From assembly GCF_005925325.1 (NCBI RefSeq), contig NZ_SRMP01000003.1:191210-255209 (forward strand): a DNA stretch of 64,000 nt, in the 5' to 3' direction. Position 1 is the stretch's first letter; every line of letters starts with the position of its first letter. Of this stretch, positions 35,909 to 45,140 are shown in pieces. Position numbers and translations under genes: made by a program. The DNA comes from Pedobacter helvus (GTDB lineage Bacteria; Bacteroidota; Bacteroidia; Sphingobacteriales; Sphingobacteriaceae). The notes beneath the pieces were generated by a model. It did not search any database, had not been told where the DNA came from, and was given only the letters and a program-made list of their open reading frames with translations.

Positions 35909-37006
35909 TTAGTTAAATCTGCTACCAAAAGAGTTGACAAAGTTTGAAGAAACTTCTTTAATTTCTTGCTCTTTAGCTTTCGGATAGATGAGCAACACTT
36001 CATCATCGTCCACGACAATGTAATTTTCCAACCCATCGATGATTACGGCTTTATGATTATTTACGCTAACAATGCAATCCTTTGTGTTATTTAATATAAA
36101 GTTTTTTGAGTTAATAGAGTTGTCATTATCTTTTTTTGTCACCTCATGTAACGACGCCCAAGTACCTAAATCAGACCAACCAATATCCGCAGGAATAGTG
36201 AATATGTTTGTTGCTTTTTCCATCACTGCAAAATCAATGGAAATATTTTTCGCAGTTGGGTAGTTCAAATTAATAAATTCTGCTTCCTGCTCAGTGCCGT
36301 AGCTAGCTAATCCGCGATTAAATAATTCATATATTGAAGGCGCATGTACTTCCAACGCCCTACTAAAGGATCTTGCCGACCAAATAAATATTCCTGCGTT
36401 CCATAAATAATCGCCATTTTTAAGATATTCCTCGGCTATCTCCAATTGCGGTTTTTCTACAAATGCCTCTACTTTCTTTACCTCATCTACTCGCTCCGTA
36501 GTTTTTATTACTTGCTCATTCTCATACTTGATATATCCATAACCAGTATCAGGACGAGTAGGCTTAATTCCTAAGGTAATCAACGCATCGTTAGCTTCGG
36601 CGTAACTCAATGCTACTTCAATCTTCGACAAAAACTCATCTTCTTTTAAAATTAAATGATCTGATGGAGCGACCACTATATTCGCTTCAGGATTGATTTT
36701 ACTGATTTTTGCATTCGCATAGGCTAGACAAGGTGCGGTATTATTTCTAGACGGCTCAACAATTATATTTCCCCTTTCTAAAGACAATTGATTTAAAACC
36801 AAATCCACATAGTTATTATTTGTTAGAACATATATTTGAGCTGCATCACAGATTTTCAAAAACCGGGCATATGTAATTTGCAATAATGATTGTCCAGTAC
36901 CTAAAATATCGATAAACTGTTTCGGAAAGCTATTTCTACTTTTTGGCCAAAAACGGGAGCCTACTCCTCCGGCCATAATCAATACATATCGATTACTTAT
37001 ACTCAT
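35909..37006 (-). CDS. manC: Mannose-1-phosphate guanylyltransferase
   Basis: A 365-residue GDP-mannose pyrophosphorylase. The nucleotidyl-transferase signature MAGGVGSRFWPKSRNSFPKQF covers residues 12-32. The mannose-1-phosphate-binding region VEAFVEKPQLEIAEEYL is also present. It is the short type that lacks the C-terminal isomerase (cupin) domain of bifunctional ManC/AlgA, so mannose-6-phosphate isomerase must be encoded elsewhere. It makes the GDP-mannose consumed by gmd and fcl to give GDP-L-fucose, and possibly by mannosyltransferases of the locus. Within the operon it lies 32 bases after the GT2 gene. Confidence 0.93.
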   Translation of the reverse strand: MSISNRYVLIMAGGVGSRFWPKSRNSFPKQFIDILGTGQSLLQITYARFLKICDAAQIYVLTNNNYVDLVLNQLSLERGNIIVEPSRNNTAPCLAYANAKISKINPEANIVVAPSDHLILKEDEFLSKIEVALSYAEANDALITLGIKPTRPDTGYGYIKYENEQVIKTTERVDEVKKVEAFVEKPQLEIAEEYLKNGDYLWNAGIFIWSARSFSRALEVHAPSIYELFNRGLASYGTEQEAEFINLNYPTAKNISIDFAVMEKATNIFTIPADIGWSDLGTWASLHEVTKKDNDNSINSKNFILNNTKDCIVSVNNHKAVIIDGLENYIVVDDDEVLLIYPKAKEQEIKEVSSNFVNSFGSRFN

Positions 37007-37038
37007 AATTTAAATTATTGTGTTCTACAAGTAACTAT

Positions 37039-37863
37039 CTAATCCGTCTTCCTCAATTTTTGCAAAGTACGTTTATTGATGTTAACCCTTTCTTTATCGA
37101 AAAACCAACCCCATTTATTAAAGTAATATATAGCAGACTGCATCCCAATTTTAGTTAATCGCCAAGACTTATGTGATCCTTTTTCAAAATGGTGATAAAT
37201 GGTAGCTTCCGGATAAAATATTGTTTTATAGCCTCCAGATATTAGACGTCTACAAAGGTCTGTCTCTTCTCCGTACATAAATATCCCATCGTCAAAAACT
37301 CCTAGTTTTTTAATCGCTGATAATCTAAGAAACATAAAACAGCCTGACAGATAAGGCACTTCCATTATTTTATCATAATTAGTAAACCGTAGTTCAAAAA
37401 TCTGATTACGCTTATCAACTAACTTTTTAAATGGATTAAATCGCCTACCGATCCAATCATATGGAGTAGGAAGAAGCTTGCACAGGTATTGAATTTCTCC
37501 ATTTGGATACAGAACTTTCGGCATTAAATTTCCAATCTCAGGGTTACCTCGCATATAGCTTACTATATTTTCTATGGTTCCCTCATTGAAATAAACATCT
37601 GGGTTTAAAACCAAATGGAAATCTGCTCCCATCTCAATTGATTGTTCAATCGCAATATTGTGAGCAGCTCCAAAACCAGGGTTTGATGGGTTGTGAATAT
37701 ATATAATCCTTTCATCATCAGATATATTTTTAAGTGCGTCAGTAGGTGAGTTATCAACTAGAAAGAATTTACTTACACTTTTAGATGCCAAGCCACTAGA
37801 AATTGCATGTGAAAGAATCGCTCTGTCATTATTATAAAGAACAATTGAAACTACTACCCCCAT
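37039..37863 (-). CDS. GT2 family glycosyltransferase (WbbL-like)
   Basis: A 274-residue GT-A fold transferase with VVSIVLYNND at the N-terminus, LVDNSPTD, the nucleotide-sugar motif NPGFGAAHNIAIEQ and LNPDVYF as the DxD-like site. The GFGAAHN phrase and the C-terminal SGCFMFLRLSAIKKLGVFD are typical of rhamnosyltransferase/WbbL-type GT2 enzymes. It probably adds a deoxyhexose such as fucose or rhamnose to the growing repeat unit; fucose is favoured by the GDP-fucose genes of the locus, but this is inference. Spaced eight bases after the preceding GT4 gene. Confidence 0.88.
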   Translation of the reverse strand: MGVVVSIVLYNNDRAILSHAISSGLASKSVSKFFLVDNSPTDALKNISDDERIIYIHNPSNPGFGAAHNIAIEQSIEMGADFHLVLNPDVYFNEGTIENIVSYMRGNPEIGNLMPKVLYPNGEIQYLCKLLPTPYDWIGRRFNPFKKLVDKRNQIFELRFTNYDKIMEVPYLSGCFMFLRLSAIKKLGVFDDGIFMYGEETDLCRRLISGGYKTIFYPEATIYHHFEKGSHKSWRLTKIGMQSAIYYFNKWGWFFDKERVNINKRTLQKLRKTD

Positions 37864-37871
37864 ATTAAAAA

Positions 37872-38891
37872 TTATACCTTAGCCAATAATTCGTCATACT
37901 TAGCTATTAAATTCTTGTTATTAAATTTATCCATAAAATCATTATCAATGAACTTTCGCCCTTGCGCATCTTTCAAGGCGATGTATAACTCTTCTATGTT
38001 ATCTGGATCGAAAAAAATTATGTTGTCACTTTTAAATTCTAAAAAAGCAGGGATTTTTGAGGCCACTACAATTGTTCTTGAATAAAAACTTTCTAAAACT
38101 GGCAGCCCAAATCCCTCATAAAAAGATGGAAACACGAATGCAATTGCAGATTCATATAAGCTCTTTAATTCATGATCTGAAACAGTACCAACATTTAATA
38201 AATTAATACCAGCTCTGTGACCCTTACCCGCCATAACCAATAAAGGCAAGTCTTTTTTAGTTTCAAAAACTTTGTATAAAATATTCAAATTCTTATGCGG
38301 TCGTGAATTTCCGCAATACAAGAAAAAATTTTTCTTAGTAAGATTAAATTTTTTTAGTATTCTATCATCCGAAGTAACGTTTATCTCGGAGTTTTCAGGA
38401 ATGGTAAAGCTATTTCGCTTCAAAAAATTAAAAACGTCATTACTCGTTGTCTGAGAAACAGATACAATTTCATCTGCAGACTGTAAGGAAAGTCTCACAA
38501 TACAGTCAAAATACGCAATTTTCAATTTATTGACGATTAAGTTTTTGCTAAAAAAATTTGGAACAATCCTATACATTAAATCATGTACGGTTACAACTAC
38601 CTTCGTTTTACTACGGAAAGCCAGTCCTGAGTAAAATGGAGCATGGTAAAGCGTTAGCTTAAGCTTTGCTATCTTGAAATAAAATAGAAAGAAGTGTAAT
38701 ATATTGTAAGGCTTTAAACCAGTATATATCACATTGCATTCATTATAATGAAATCTTCTATCGTTGGAAATGATATATATGTCCTGCATAGGATATTTAC
38801 CACTATAATATTCCAGCAAAAATTCAATATACCTCGATATACCTGTGTTGTTAATCTTGTCCAAAAGCCTTGCATCAATCACAATTTTCAT
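37872..38891 (-). CDS. GT4 family glycosyltransferase
   Basis: A 339-residue GT-B fold transferase. The N-terminal acceptor domain contains DARLLDKINNTGISRYI and the VVTVHDLMY motif of mannosyl/fucosyl-type GT4 enzymes. The C-terminal donor domain contains FLYCGNSRPHKNLNILY and FPSFYEGFGLPVLESF, whose glutamates (E-x7-E pattern) bind the nucleotide sugar. The donor is likely GDP-mannose or a similar sugar but cannot be fixed. Noticeably AT-rich like its upstream neighbours. Confidence 0.88.
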   Translation of the reverse strand: MKIVIDARLLDKINNTGISRYIEFLLEYYSGKYPMQDIYIISNDRRFHYNECNVIYTGLKPYNILHFFLFYFKIAKLKLTLYHAPFYSGLAFRSKTKVVVTVHDLMYRIVPNFFSKNLIVNKLKIAYFDCIVRLSLQSADEIVSVSQTTSNDVFNFLKRNSFTIPENSEINVTSDDRILKKFNLTKKNFFLYCGNSRPHKNLNILYKVFETKKDLPLLVMAGKGHRAGINLLNVGTVSDHELKSLYESAIAFVFPSFYEGFGLPVLESFYSRTIVVASKIPAFLEFKSDNIIFFDPDNIEELYIALKDAQGRKFIDNDFMDKFNNKNLIAKYDELLAKV

Positions 38892-38920
38892 ATTAAAAAA
38901 AGAAGATTTGATAAAACGAT

Positions 38921-40036
38921 TTATAACAATTCACCTTCTCGCCTAAATAGCTTATGTTTTTCTTCATTGATAAGCTTTAAAAAAAATGTAATCAAAATCA
39001 AAAATATTATTTGTAAAATTGAGTTAGACAAAAAAATACTAGGCCCATGGCGTAATAGGTGTATATAATTAAACATAAGAATGAATATCGAATAGTTCCC
39101 GATAAGCCTTGCTGCCAGTACATATAAAATGAATAGTGATACAAAATAAAGAGAAACTGTAAAATAATAATTTCCACCAAAATTACCAAGAAAATAACCA
39201 GCAGGACTTAATGCTAATCCGTGTCCTACGGAATTATAATAATAATCTTGCAAAGTAGTATCAAACTTAAAAAGGTCTACAGGTTTGTCATTTAGCGAAT
39301 ATTCGTATCCCCACCCAACCGTAGCTTGCACTCCCATAAATTCGGAAAAAGAAGTATATATATCTAATAAAGTATCTGAATTCACTTCGTTTGTAGAACG
39401 CAAAAGTATTACCGAAATCAAAAATGTAAATCCAGATACAATCAAGATTATTATTCGCTTCGTTGTTAACTTTATATGAGAGAGGTCTAAATAAAACATC
39501 AGCAACATCAACGATACGGTAGCAAATATTTTTCCTTGAAATAAAATATCAATGGTGAACGACAAACAAAAAAAGATAATAAGTAGTTTTCGTCGTCTTA
39601 ACTTCAATATCGAAATGCATGCAAGTAATAAAATATATCCGTATCCTGGTATAAGTAACGAACCTATCTTATCTAACAACTCAATTCTACTTAGTCCGGA
39701 TATCCTGCCTAAGACCCCTTGTGAAATTAAAAAAAGCTGATAAAAACAATTAAGAAAAAAAATAATTTTTAAAACTCTATTTGAAACTTTAGGAACTTTC
39801 AACTTTCTCTCGGGCACTACTGACAGTAAAAGCCAAAGGAAAACTACAAGGATAAAGAAAAAAGAAATACTATAGCTTGATACCAAACTTTGATATTTCG
39901 AATAAATATAAAAATCTGCCCCTACAATATTCTCCATAAAAGAGGGGGCAATAAAGTACAAAAAAGCTAACCCTACTAATATCAGTTTTGAATAGCTAAG
40001 AGAATAGTTTTTCTGCACCATTTCTTCTAAGATCAT
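38921..40036 (-). CDS. Wzy-like polysaccharide polymerase (EpsG/O-antigen polymerase type)
   Basis: A 371-residue integral membrane protein with about ten hydrophobic segments and a large periplasmic loop in the second half (YTSFSEFMGVQATVGWGYEY to LALSPAGYFLGN). This topology, the lack of other motifs and the position among glycosyltransferases and a flippase make it the probable Wzy polymerase joining repeat units on the periplasmic side. Sequence conservation in this family is very low, so the call rests on topology and context. Starts at an ATG at 40036, inside the upstream GT4 gene (41-base overlap); a second ATG at 40021 would shorten the overlap to 26 bases. Confidence 0.75.
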   Translation of the reverse strand: MILEEMVQKNYSLSYSKLILVGLAFLYFIAPSFMENIVGADFYIYSKYQSLVSSYSISFFFILVVFLWLLLSVVPERKLKVPKVSNRVLKIIFFLNCFYQLFLISQGVLGRISGLSRIELLDKIGSLLIPGYGYILLLACISILKLRRRKLLIIFFCLSFTIDILFQGKIFATVSLMLLMFYLDLSHIKLTTKRIIILIVSGFTFLISVILLRSTNEVNSDTLLDIYTSFSEFMGVQATVGWGYEYSLNDKPVDLFKFDTTLQDYYYNSVGHGLALSPAGYFLGNFGGNYYFTVSLYFVSLFILYVLAARLIGNYSIFILMFNYIHLLRHGPSIFLSNSILQIIFLILITFFLKLINEEKHKLFRREGELL

Positions 40037-41042
40037 CTATGAGTTTTTCAGAAGGATTAACACAAACACGAAGATGTCCATCCCACGCCTTTTTTAATAA
40101 ACTCAATAATTCATCTTTATCTTTATATCGATTTGACTTTTGTGTACATGCCTTGACACCGATAATATCTCTGACTATTGTGATGTTACCCCGTGCATTC
40201 GCTTCCCTAATAACTAATGGCTCGCCCTCATATAAACTATTGAAAACTAAAACATCTTCACTATTTATTAAACTATGTTGCTCATTATTATCAATCCAAC
40301 CGGTCAGAATAATGTTTATATGCTTAGTTTGAGATGAAAAATTTATTAATTTTTGATAACAAGACCCTGACCCAATGACGATTAACTCTTCAAATGGATT
40401 CTCTTGATTATCTAACCATTTACATAGCTCTAGTATTCCCTTGTCATACTCTAACCTACCAATATAGTATAGCCGTCTCTTTTGTGTTAAAACCTGATTT
40501 TCTTCTATATTAATATTAATCTTATTGGGAATAATTGTTGTCTTTACATATTTAGAGAAAAACCGTGCCTGAATTCTATTAATTGTAATTATCTCCTTAC
40601 AAAGCAAGATAAAAACAATTGACAGCATATTATATAACACGCCTATATTGCCCCACAAAACTCTTCTATCTACAAAAGCCGGAACATATACCTTTTTTGA
40701 CTTTCCAAAAAGAGCTATATTAGAGCTAATGCTAGCCTCTAACGAGCCAGCACATATTATCGCATCATTTGAGTTTAATAACTCACGTTGATAAAAGTAA
40801 TTTCTCACTCCATAAAACAACTGTAGAATAAAATTTCCTTTCTTAAAGAAAGGCTTCCTAGCGACAACAAAGTTGACCTGGTCCGATCCTGCCCATATCC
40901 TCCTAAACATCACCATTTGCTCATTATTATTAAAGCAAAAAGATATTTCTCTGTAGTTACTTATTAGCCTAGCTAATTGAATAGATTGAAATTCATGCCC
41001 TCCAATCACATCACTACAGAAAAAAAAAATCACTTTCTTCAT
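39996..41042 (-). CDS. GT4 family glycosyltransferase
   Basis: A 348-residue GT-B type transferase. The donor-binding C-terminal half is clear: YYIGRLEYDKGILELCKWL, LIVIGSGSCYQKLI and VFNSLYEGEPLVIREANARG with the E-x7-E pair. The N-terminal acceptor domain starts IFFFCSDVIGGHEFQSIQLA. The sugar donor is not predictable. It is in the most AT-rich part of the locus and overlaps the Wzy-like gene by 41 bases, which suggests coupled translation. Confidence 0.85.
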   Translation of the reverse strand: MKKVIFFFCSDVIGGHEFQSIQLARLISNYREISFCFNNNEQMVMFRRIWAGSDQVNFVVARKPFFKKGNFILQLFYGVRNYFYQRELLNSNDAIICAGSLEASISSNIALFGKSKKVYVPAFVDRRVLWGNIGVLYNMLSIVFILLCKEIITINRIQARFFSKYVKTTIIPNKININIEENQVLTQKRRLYYIGRLEYDKGILELCKWLDNQENPFEELIVIGSGSCYQKLINFSSQTKHINIILTGWIDNNEQHSLINSEDVLVFNSLYEGEPLVIREANARGNITIVRDIIGVKACTQKSNRYKDKDELLSLLKKAWDGHLRVCVNPSEKLIDDLRRNGAEKLFS

Positions 41043-41080
41043 TTACCTAAGTTTTTACATTTCTCACCTGGACACTTACT

Positions 41081-42055
41081 CTAATTTATTTTTTTTAAGA
41101 ATGATTCTTTGCTTACCACTAATAACCTCCTCGCAATTAACGCATAATGATATAAACCAAGATATCTAGCAATTCTTCCTATCAATTTTCCATTATAAAA
41201 TTTAATCATAGCGTTAATAAAAGATTCGTTAAATAGATTGTCAGACTTAAATGAAAAACTTCTTTTTATACCATCATCGAGTATGACTTCAAATTTATCT
41301 GCTAATACTCCTTGATGATGTCCAGAACCATCTGAGCCAATGTTTCTAATTTTTGAATAAGCCGGCACTATAGTATATTGATTCATATACGTCATTTTAA
41401 CTCCTAGCCAAGCATCTGGAAAATCTCCATTATATTTTACATCTCGTTTTAATGCATCAACAATGTAACTCCCACCTAAATTATTAACTTTTTTTATAGT
41501 ACCGTTCTTAACTAAAGCATTATAATCGTTAGCCATGTCGATGACTTTATTATATTTATCTTTCCAAATACCAAACCCCCAAGACAAATTCCAATAATAT
41601 ATAAAATAATCGCTAGAATTTTTTAATGCTAAATTAGCATCAATTACTGGTGGGCAATATCCAGAAACTGAAAAAACTTCGCCATTATTTTCATAATAGT
41701 TTAGCGCCTGATTCATGTAATCCAAAAAATTTTTAGAGCATACATTGTCATCTTCCATTGAGATAATTTTCCCATATTTATTCACTAACCTTCGCTCCGC
41801 TTCTAAAACACTCTTGATTGCTCCATAATTAGTTTCTCTAAATTCTGGTATCACCTCTTTAAATCCATTTATGCTCAAAATAAATTTCCTAATAGCTTCT
41901 ACGGCTGTCACATCTTCTATTCTTCCACATCCATCAGAAACAATTATGAGGGTGCTTTCTTCAGCTAAATAATTAGCTTTTAAAGCATCCACTGTTTTCA
42001 TTAGATGATCAATTCTTGTATAAGTGTATATTACTATTGGTGCGAGGGTATTCAT
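41081..42055 (-). CDS. GT-A fold glycosyltransferase (GT2-like)
   Basis: A 324-residue protein with an N-terminal GT-A Rossmann-like domain: PIVIYTYTRIDHLMKTVDAL, LIIVSDGCGR and the metal/nucleotide motif KIISMEDDNVCSKNFLDYM, in which EDDN serves as the DxD site. SWGFGIWKDKYNKV is typical of sugar transferases found in Bacteroidota capsule and O-antigen loci. The C-terminal part carries amphipathic basic helices that may touch the membrane. The acceptor and donor are unknown. It overlaps the flippase gene by four bases (ATGA). Confidence 0.82.
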   Translation of the reverse strand: MNTLAPIVIYTYTRIDHLMKTVDALKANYLAEESTLIIVSDGCGRIEDVTAVEAIRKFILSINGFKEVIPEFRETNYGAIKSVLEAERRLVNKYGKIISMEDDNVCSKNFLDYMNQALNYYENNGEVFSVSGYCPPVIDANLALKNSSDYFIYYWNLSWGFGIWKDKYNKVIDMANDYNALVKNGTIKKVNNLGGSYIVDALKRDVKYNGDFPDAWLGVKMTYMNQYTIVPAYSKIRNIGSDGSGHHQGVLADKFEVILDDGIKRSFSFKSDNLFNESFINAMIKFYNGKLIGRIARYLGLYHYALIARRLLVVSKESFLKKIN

Positions 42056-43503
42056 TTTTTTTTAAATCGTAAGAAGCTATGTAAATTATTCTTAATTAGT
42101 TTCCAAATAAAAACATATATAATTTTATTTACATTATAAGAACCTAGAATAAATAAAAGTAAGAATGTAAATAGTTGTAGTAACAGTATAGGAAAGGATA
42201 ATCCTAAAAATAGAAAGATTGGTGATGAGATCAGATAAGCACCTATACCAACTAACAAATTTAAAACTATATCTAATCCTTGTCTATATATGGTGTACCC
42301 TATATATTTTTGGGTGTAATATGTATTTGCAAAAAAGGAAACAAAAGATAATACTACAAAACTATATGCTAAGCCGCTCATTCCAAAACTGTAAAATGCT
42401 ATAATTGTTCCTATCTGTACAAATTTCTTAATGATTTCAAGTGAAAGAAATATGTCACTTCTTCCATAAACATTTAGTATATTTAAGTTCATTGCATGTA
42501 TCGGATAAAAAAAAAGCCCTAAACAAAGAATTTTAAAAATAGGTATGCTATCACTCCATTCGATCCCCATAAAATTCCTAATTAAATAAGGTACGATAGT
42601 CAAAATTGAAAATGTTACCAAGCTAGAAATTAAAGACACTGCCATTATTGAAACTCTGAATTTATTTCTAAGTGCAAGAGGATCGTCAATATGATTAGCA
42701 AATTCTGGAAGCGTGACTTTTGAAATAACTGTACTAAGAATAGAGATAGGATAATTTCCCAAAGTATAAGCCCGGTCATATATCCCAGTCATCCTAATTG
42801 AATAATACCTTCCTATGATCAACTGATAGATATTTTCAAAAACCGTGTTTATAAATGCAGAAATCGATAGTTTATAGCCAAAATTAAAGTGATATTTAAA
42901 TTTCACCCAGCTTATACTAATTTTAGTTCGCCAGCCAGAATATAAAAAAAGAAGAATAAATGAAATAAGTTGATTTGAAAGAAATAAACAGACAATACTC
43001 CATATACCGAAGCCATTATTGCTTAATACAAAAGATAAAATGATACTAATCAGGTTACCTGGTAAATTTATAAAAAACATTTTACGATATTCAAAATGTC
43101 TCATCATAAACGCAATATATACGCTCTTAAAGGACGCTAGTAATATTCCAAGGCTATATATGGGTACTAAGGAAGCTAATTTAACATTTGAAAAAAAACT
43201 AGAAATCAAAGGCGCACCTATAGATAATATACCATAAACGAAAAATCCAAAGACTAGGTTTGTAATAAGCACCGTACTATAATCGACATCATCACAAATT
43301 TTAGTCCTCATTAAAGAATTCGACATTCCACTGTCTGATAATGCCAACCCGAGATAATAAATTATGCTTAGTATAGATGCAAGTCCAAATTCTTCTGGCC
43401 CTATCATTTTAGCGATGTACATCGTAATTAAAAAATAACTACCTCTATTAATCAATACATCTAATGTATACCAAGAAACTGAATTAACGGTTTTGTTACT
43501 CAT
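42052..43503 (-). CDS. Wzx-like repeat-unit flippase (MOP family)
   Basis: A 483-residue membrane protein with about 12-14 hydrophobic segments. The N-terminus SWYTLDVLINRGSYFLITMY and the PEEFGLASILSIIYYLGLAL segment identify the WzxC/AmsL-type branch of polysaccharide flippases. It presumably translocates the undecaprenyl-linked repeat unit built by the neighbouring glycosyltransferases. A 190-base gap before it is the largest inside the operon and could hold an internal promoter. Distinct from the other flippase at 3116-4603, with little obvious sequence similarity. Confidence 0.9.
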   Translation of the reverse strand: MSNKTVNSVSWYTLDVLINRGSYFLITMYIAKMIGPEEFGLASILSIIYYLGLALSDSGMSNSLMRTKICDDVDYSTVLITNLVFGFFVYGILSIGAPLISSFFSNVKLASLVPIYSLGILLASFKSVYIAFMMRHFEYRKMFFINLPGNLISIILSFVLSNNGFGIWSIVCLFLSNQLISFILLFLYSGWRTKISISWVKFKYHFNFGYKLSISAFINTVFENIYQLIIGRYYSIRMTGIYDRAYTLGNYPISILSTVISKVTLPEFANHIDDPLALRNKFRVSIMAVSLISSLVTFSILTIVPYLIRNFMGIEWSDSIPIFKILCLGLFFYPIHAMNLNILNVYGRSDIFLSLEIIKKFVQIGTIIAFYSFGMSGLAYSFVVLSFVSFFANTYYTQKYIGYTIYRQGLDIVLNLLVGIGAYLISSPIFLFLGLSFPILLLQLFTFLLLFILGSYNVNKIIYVFIWKLIKNNLHSFLRFKKK

Positions 43504-43693
43504 TTTTTGCCCCTATACGTTGAGTAAATTCGCCACGGTATTAAAAACATATGTCATTTACGCTACACATTAATTTTAGGCCCTAAGAATGTTATCTATA
43601 CTCGAATATTTTTTTATTTTTTAGTTTCTGAAAGGCACTTGATATAAAGCACTATATTTTTTTCCTATTGGAAGAAAACATAATCTATCTTAA

Positions 43694-44338
43694 TCAAATA
43701 AGATTCGCTCTTTTTTTTGATTGATAATAAGCTATGCAATTATCTGAATAACCTCGATTCTTCATTTCATTAATTAGTGGTTTAATATCGTATGGCATTG
43801 CTTTCATCTTAATACATTTCTTATCCCAGTCATATACAAGATAATTTATAATGTCAATATATTTCCTATTCTGCCCGACACTGCCAGCATTATATAATAT
43901 GTAACCGTTATTTTTGTACTCAAACTGATGATGAGAATGACCAATTAAGCAATCGTATCGTAATTCTACATCAGTATCTGGATAGATATATTGATCCAAA
44001 ATCGTATGCCTACAGACGAAGTTGTTCAAAATGATTTTTTCCTTAAATTTCTTTATCTTTTCTATTGCATTAAATCCTGGATAAGTGACGCTAAAAAATT
44101 CCTTCACTAACGCATTTTCTCCAGGATAGTAGCCATTGATAAATGCTTCTTCATGGTTTCCCATTATTATATTTGAACCAGAAAGTGAAATAGCTAATTC
44201 AACGCACTCAGTACTCCAAGGACCGTAATTAACTAAATCGCCTAAACAAATATAGTTTTCATAGGCTTCTTCAGCTTTTAACATTTTTTCGAAAGCAGGA
44301 AGATTGCCATGTACATCACTATATACTAAAGTTCTCAT
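43694..44338 (-). CDS. Calcineurin-like metallophosphoesterase
   Basis: A 214-residue phosphoesterase of the YfcE/MJ0936-like type. Metal ligands are all visible: Asp8 and His10 (YSDVHGN), Asp33 (CLGDLVNYG), Asn60 with His61 (MGNHEEA), and GHSHHQF near residue 152. It should hydrolyse a phosphomonoester or phosphodiester in the cytoplasm with two metal ions. In this setting the substrate may be a sugar phosphate or nucleotide-linked intermediate. It starts 20 bases inside the SDR gene, so it is translationally coupled to the SDR, ATP-grasp and aminotransferase genes upstream. Confidence 0.88.
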   Translation of the reverse strand: MRTLVYSDVHGNLPAFEKMLKAEEAYENYICLGDLVNYGPWSTECVELAISLSGSNIIMGNHEEAFINGYYPGENALVKEFFSVTYPGFNAIEKIKKFKEKIILNNFVCRHTILDQYIYPDTDVELRYDCLIGHSHHQFEYKNNGYILYNAGSVGQNRKYIDIINYLVYDWDKKCIKMKAMPYDIKPLINEMKNRGYSDNCIAYYQSKKRANLI

Positions 44339-45140
44339 GGTGTATATAGTTTTTTAGTCCTAGCGCCAAAGTTGTTTTAGGCATCCAATTATAGCTATCT
44401 ATAGTTTTAGAAATATCAAATTGAAATGAAGGTGAAAAATCAGTTCCAATATATTTAATACGAGTTCCTACAATTATATTTTCGATGTGTTCCGCAACTT
44501 GCTGATTTGAGGTACAGATTCCCGAGGCAGCAATAATGATATCGTTCATATCCCCATTAGATACCTCTTTACAAAGATCACAAAGATCATCAATGTGCAA
44601 ATAATCCTGTAATCTTTGACCGTCACCGTAAACACTAAACTCTTTATGTTTTAGAGCTTGTTCTACCCAAATTGGAATTAGTGAATTTCTCTTCATACCA
44701 CTACCATAAATATATGTTGGCCTAATAATCGAAAAACGAGCACATGATTTAATCAAAAATTCTTGTGCTAACTTTGCAAGTCCATAGGTTTTTGGGGCGT
44801 TAAAACATGTATTAACTTGGATTGGCATTGTATGAGCGCCATAGACTTCTGTACTCGAGAAAAAGACGATTTTTTTGAACCCTTCATTTTTAACTACGTT
44901 ATACAAAAGCTGATACTGATCTAGAAAGTTATCATGACTACCGTCATATCCTCCAATTGATATAATTAAACAATCTAACGCACTATCAGAAATTTTTTGA
45001 TAAGGAAGAACTTTGCATCCCCCAGGAATTAAATCTCTATTATGGTGATAAAAAGCAAACACTTCATTACCATCGCTAAGATATTTTTTGCACAAATTGC
45101 TCCCCAGAAATCCATTTGCTCCTAAAATTCCTATTCTCAT
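44319..45140 (-). CDS. NAD-dependent SDR epimerase/reductase
   Basis: A 273-residue extended SDR of the RmlD/GalE-like group, with NAD-binding GANGFLGSNLCKKY (residues 7-20), Ser in FFSSTEVYGAH and the Tyr-Lys pair in KTYGLAKLAQEF. The QDYLHIDDLCDLC segment is typical for nucleotide-sugar enzymes. It probably reduces or epimerises a keto sugar handled by the VioA-like aminotransferase, but specificity is unknown. Overlaps the ATP-grasp gene by four bases and the phosphoesterase gene by 20 bases. Confidence 0.82.
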   Translation of the reverse strand: MRIGILGANGFLGSNLCKKYLSDGNEVFAFYHHNRDLIPGGCKVLPYQKISDSALDCLIISIGGYDGSHDNFLDQYQLLYNVVKNEGFKKIVFFSSTEVYGAHTMPIQVNTCFNAPKTYGLAKLAQEFLIKSCARFSIIRPTYIYGSGMKRNSLIPIWVEQALKHKEFSVYGDGQRLQDYLHIDDLCDLCKEVSNGDMNDIIIAASGICTSNQQVAEHIENIIVGTRIKYIGTDFSPSFQFDISKTIDSYNWMPKTTLALGLKNYIHHENFSI

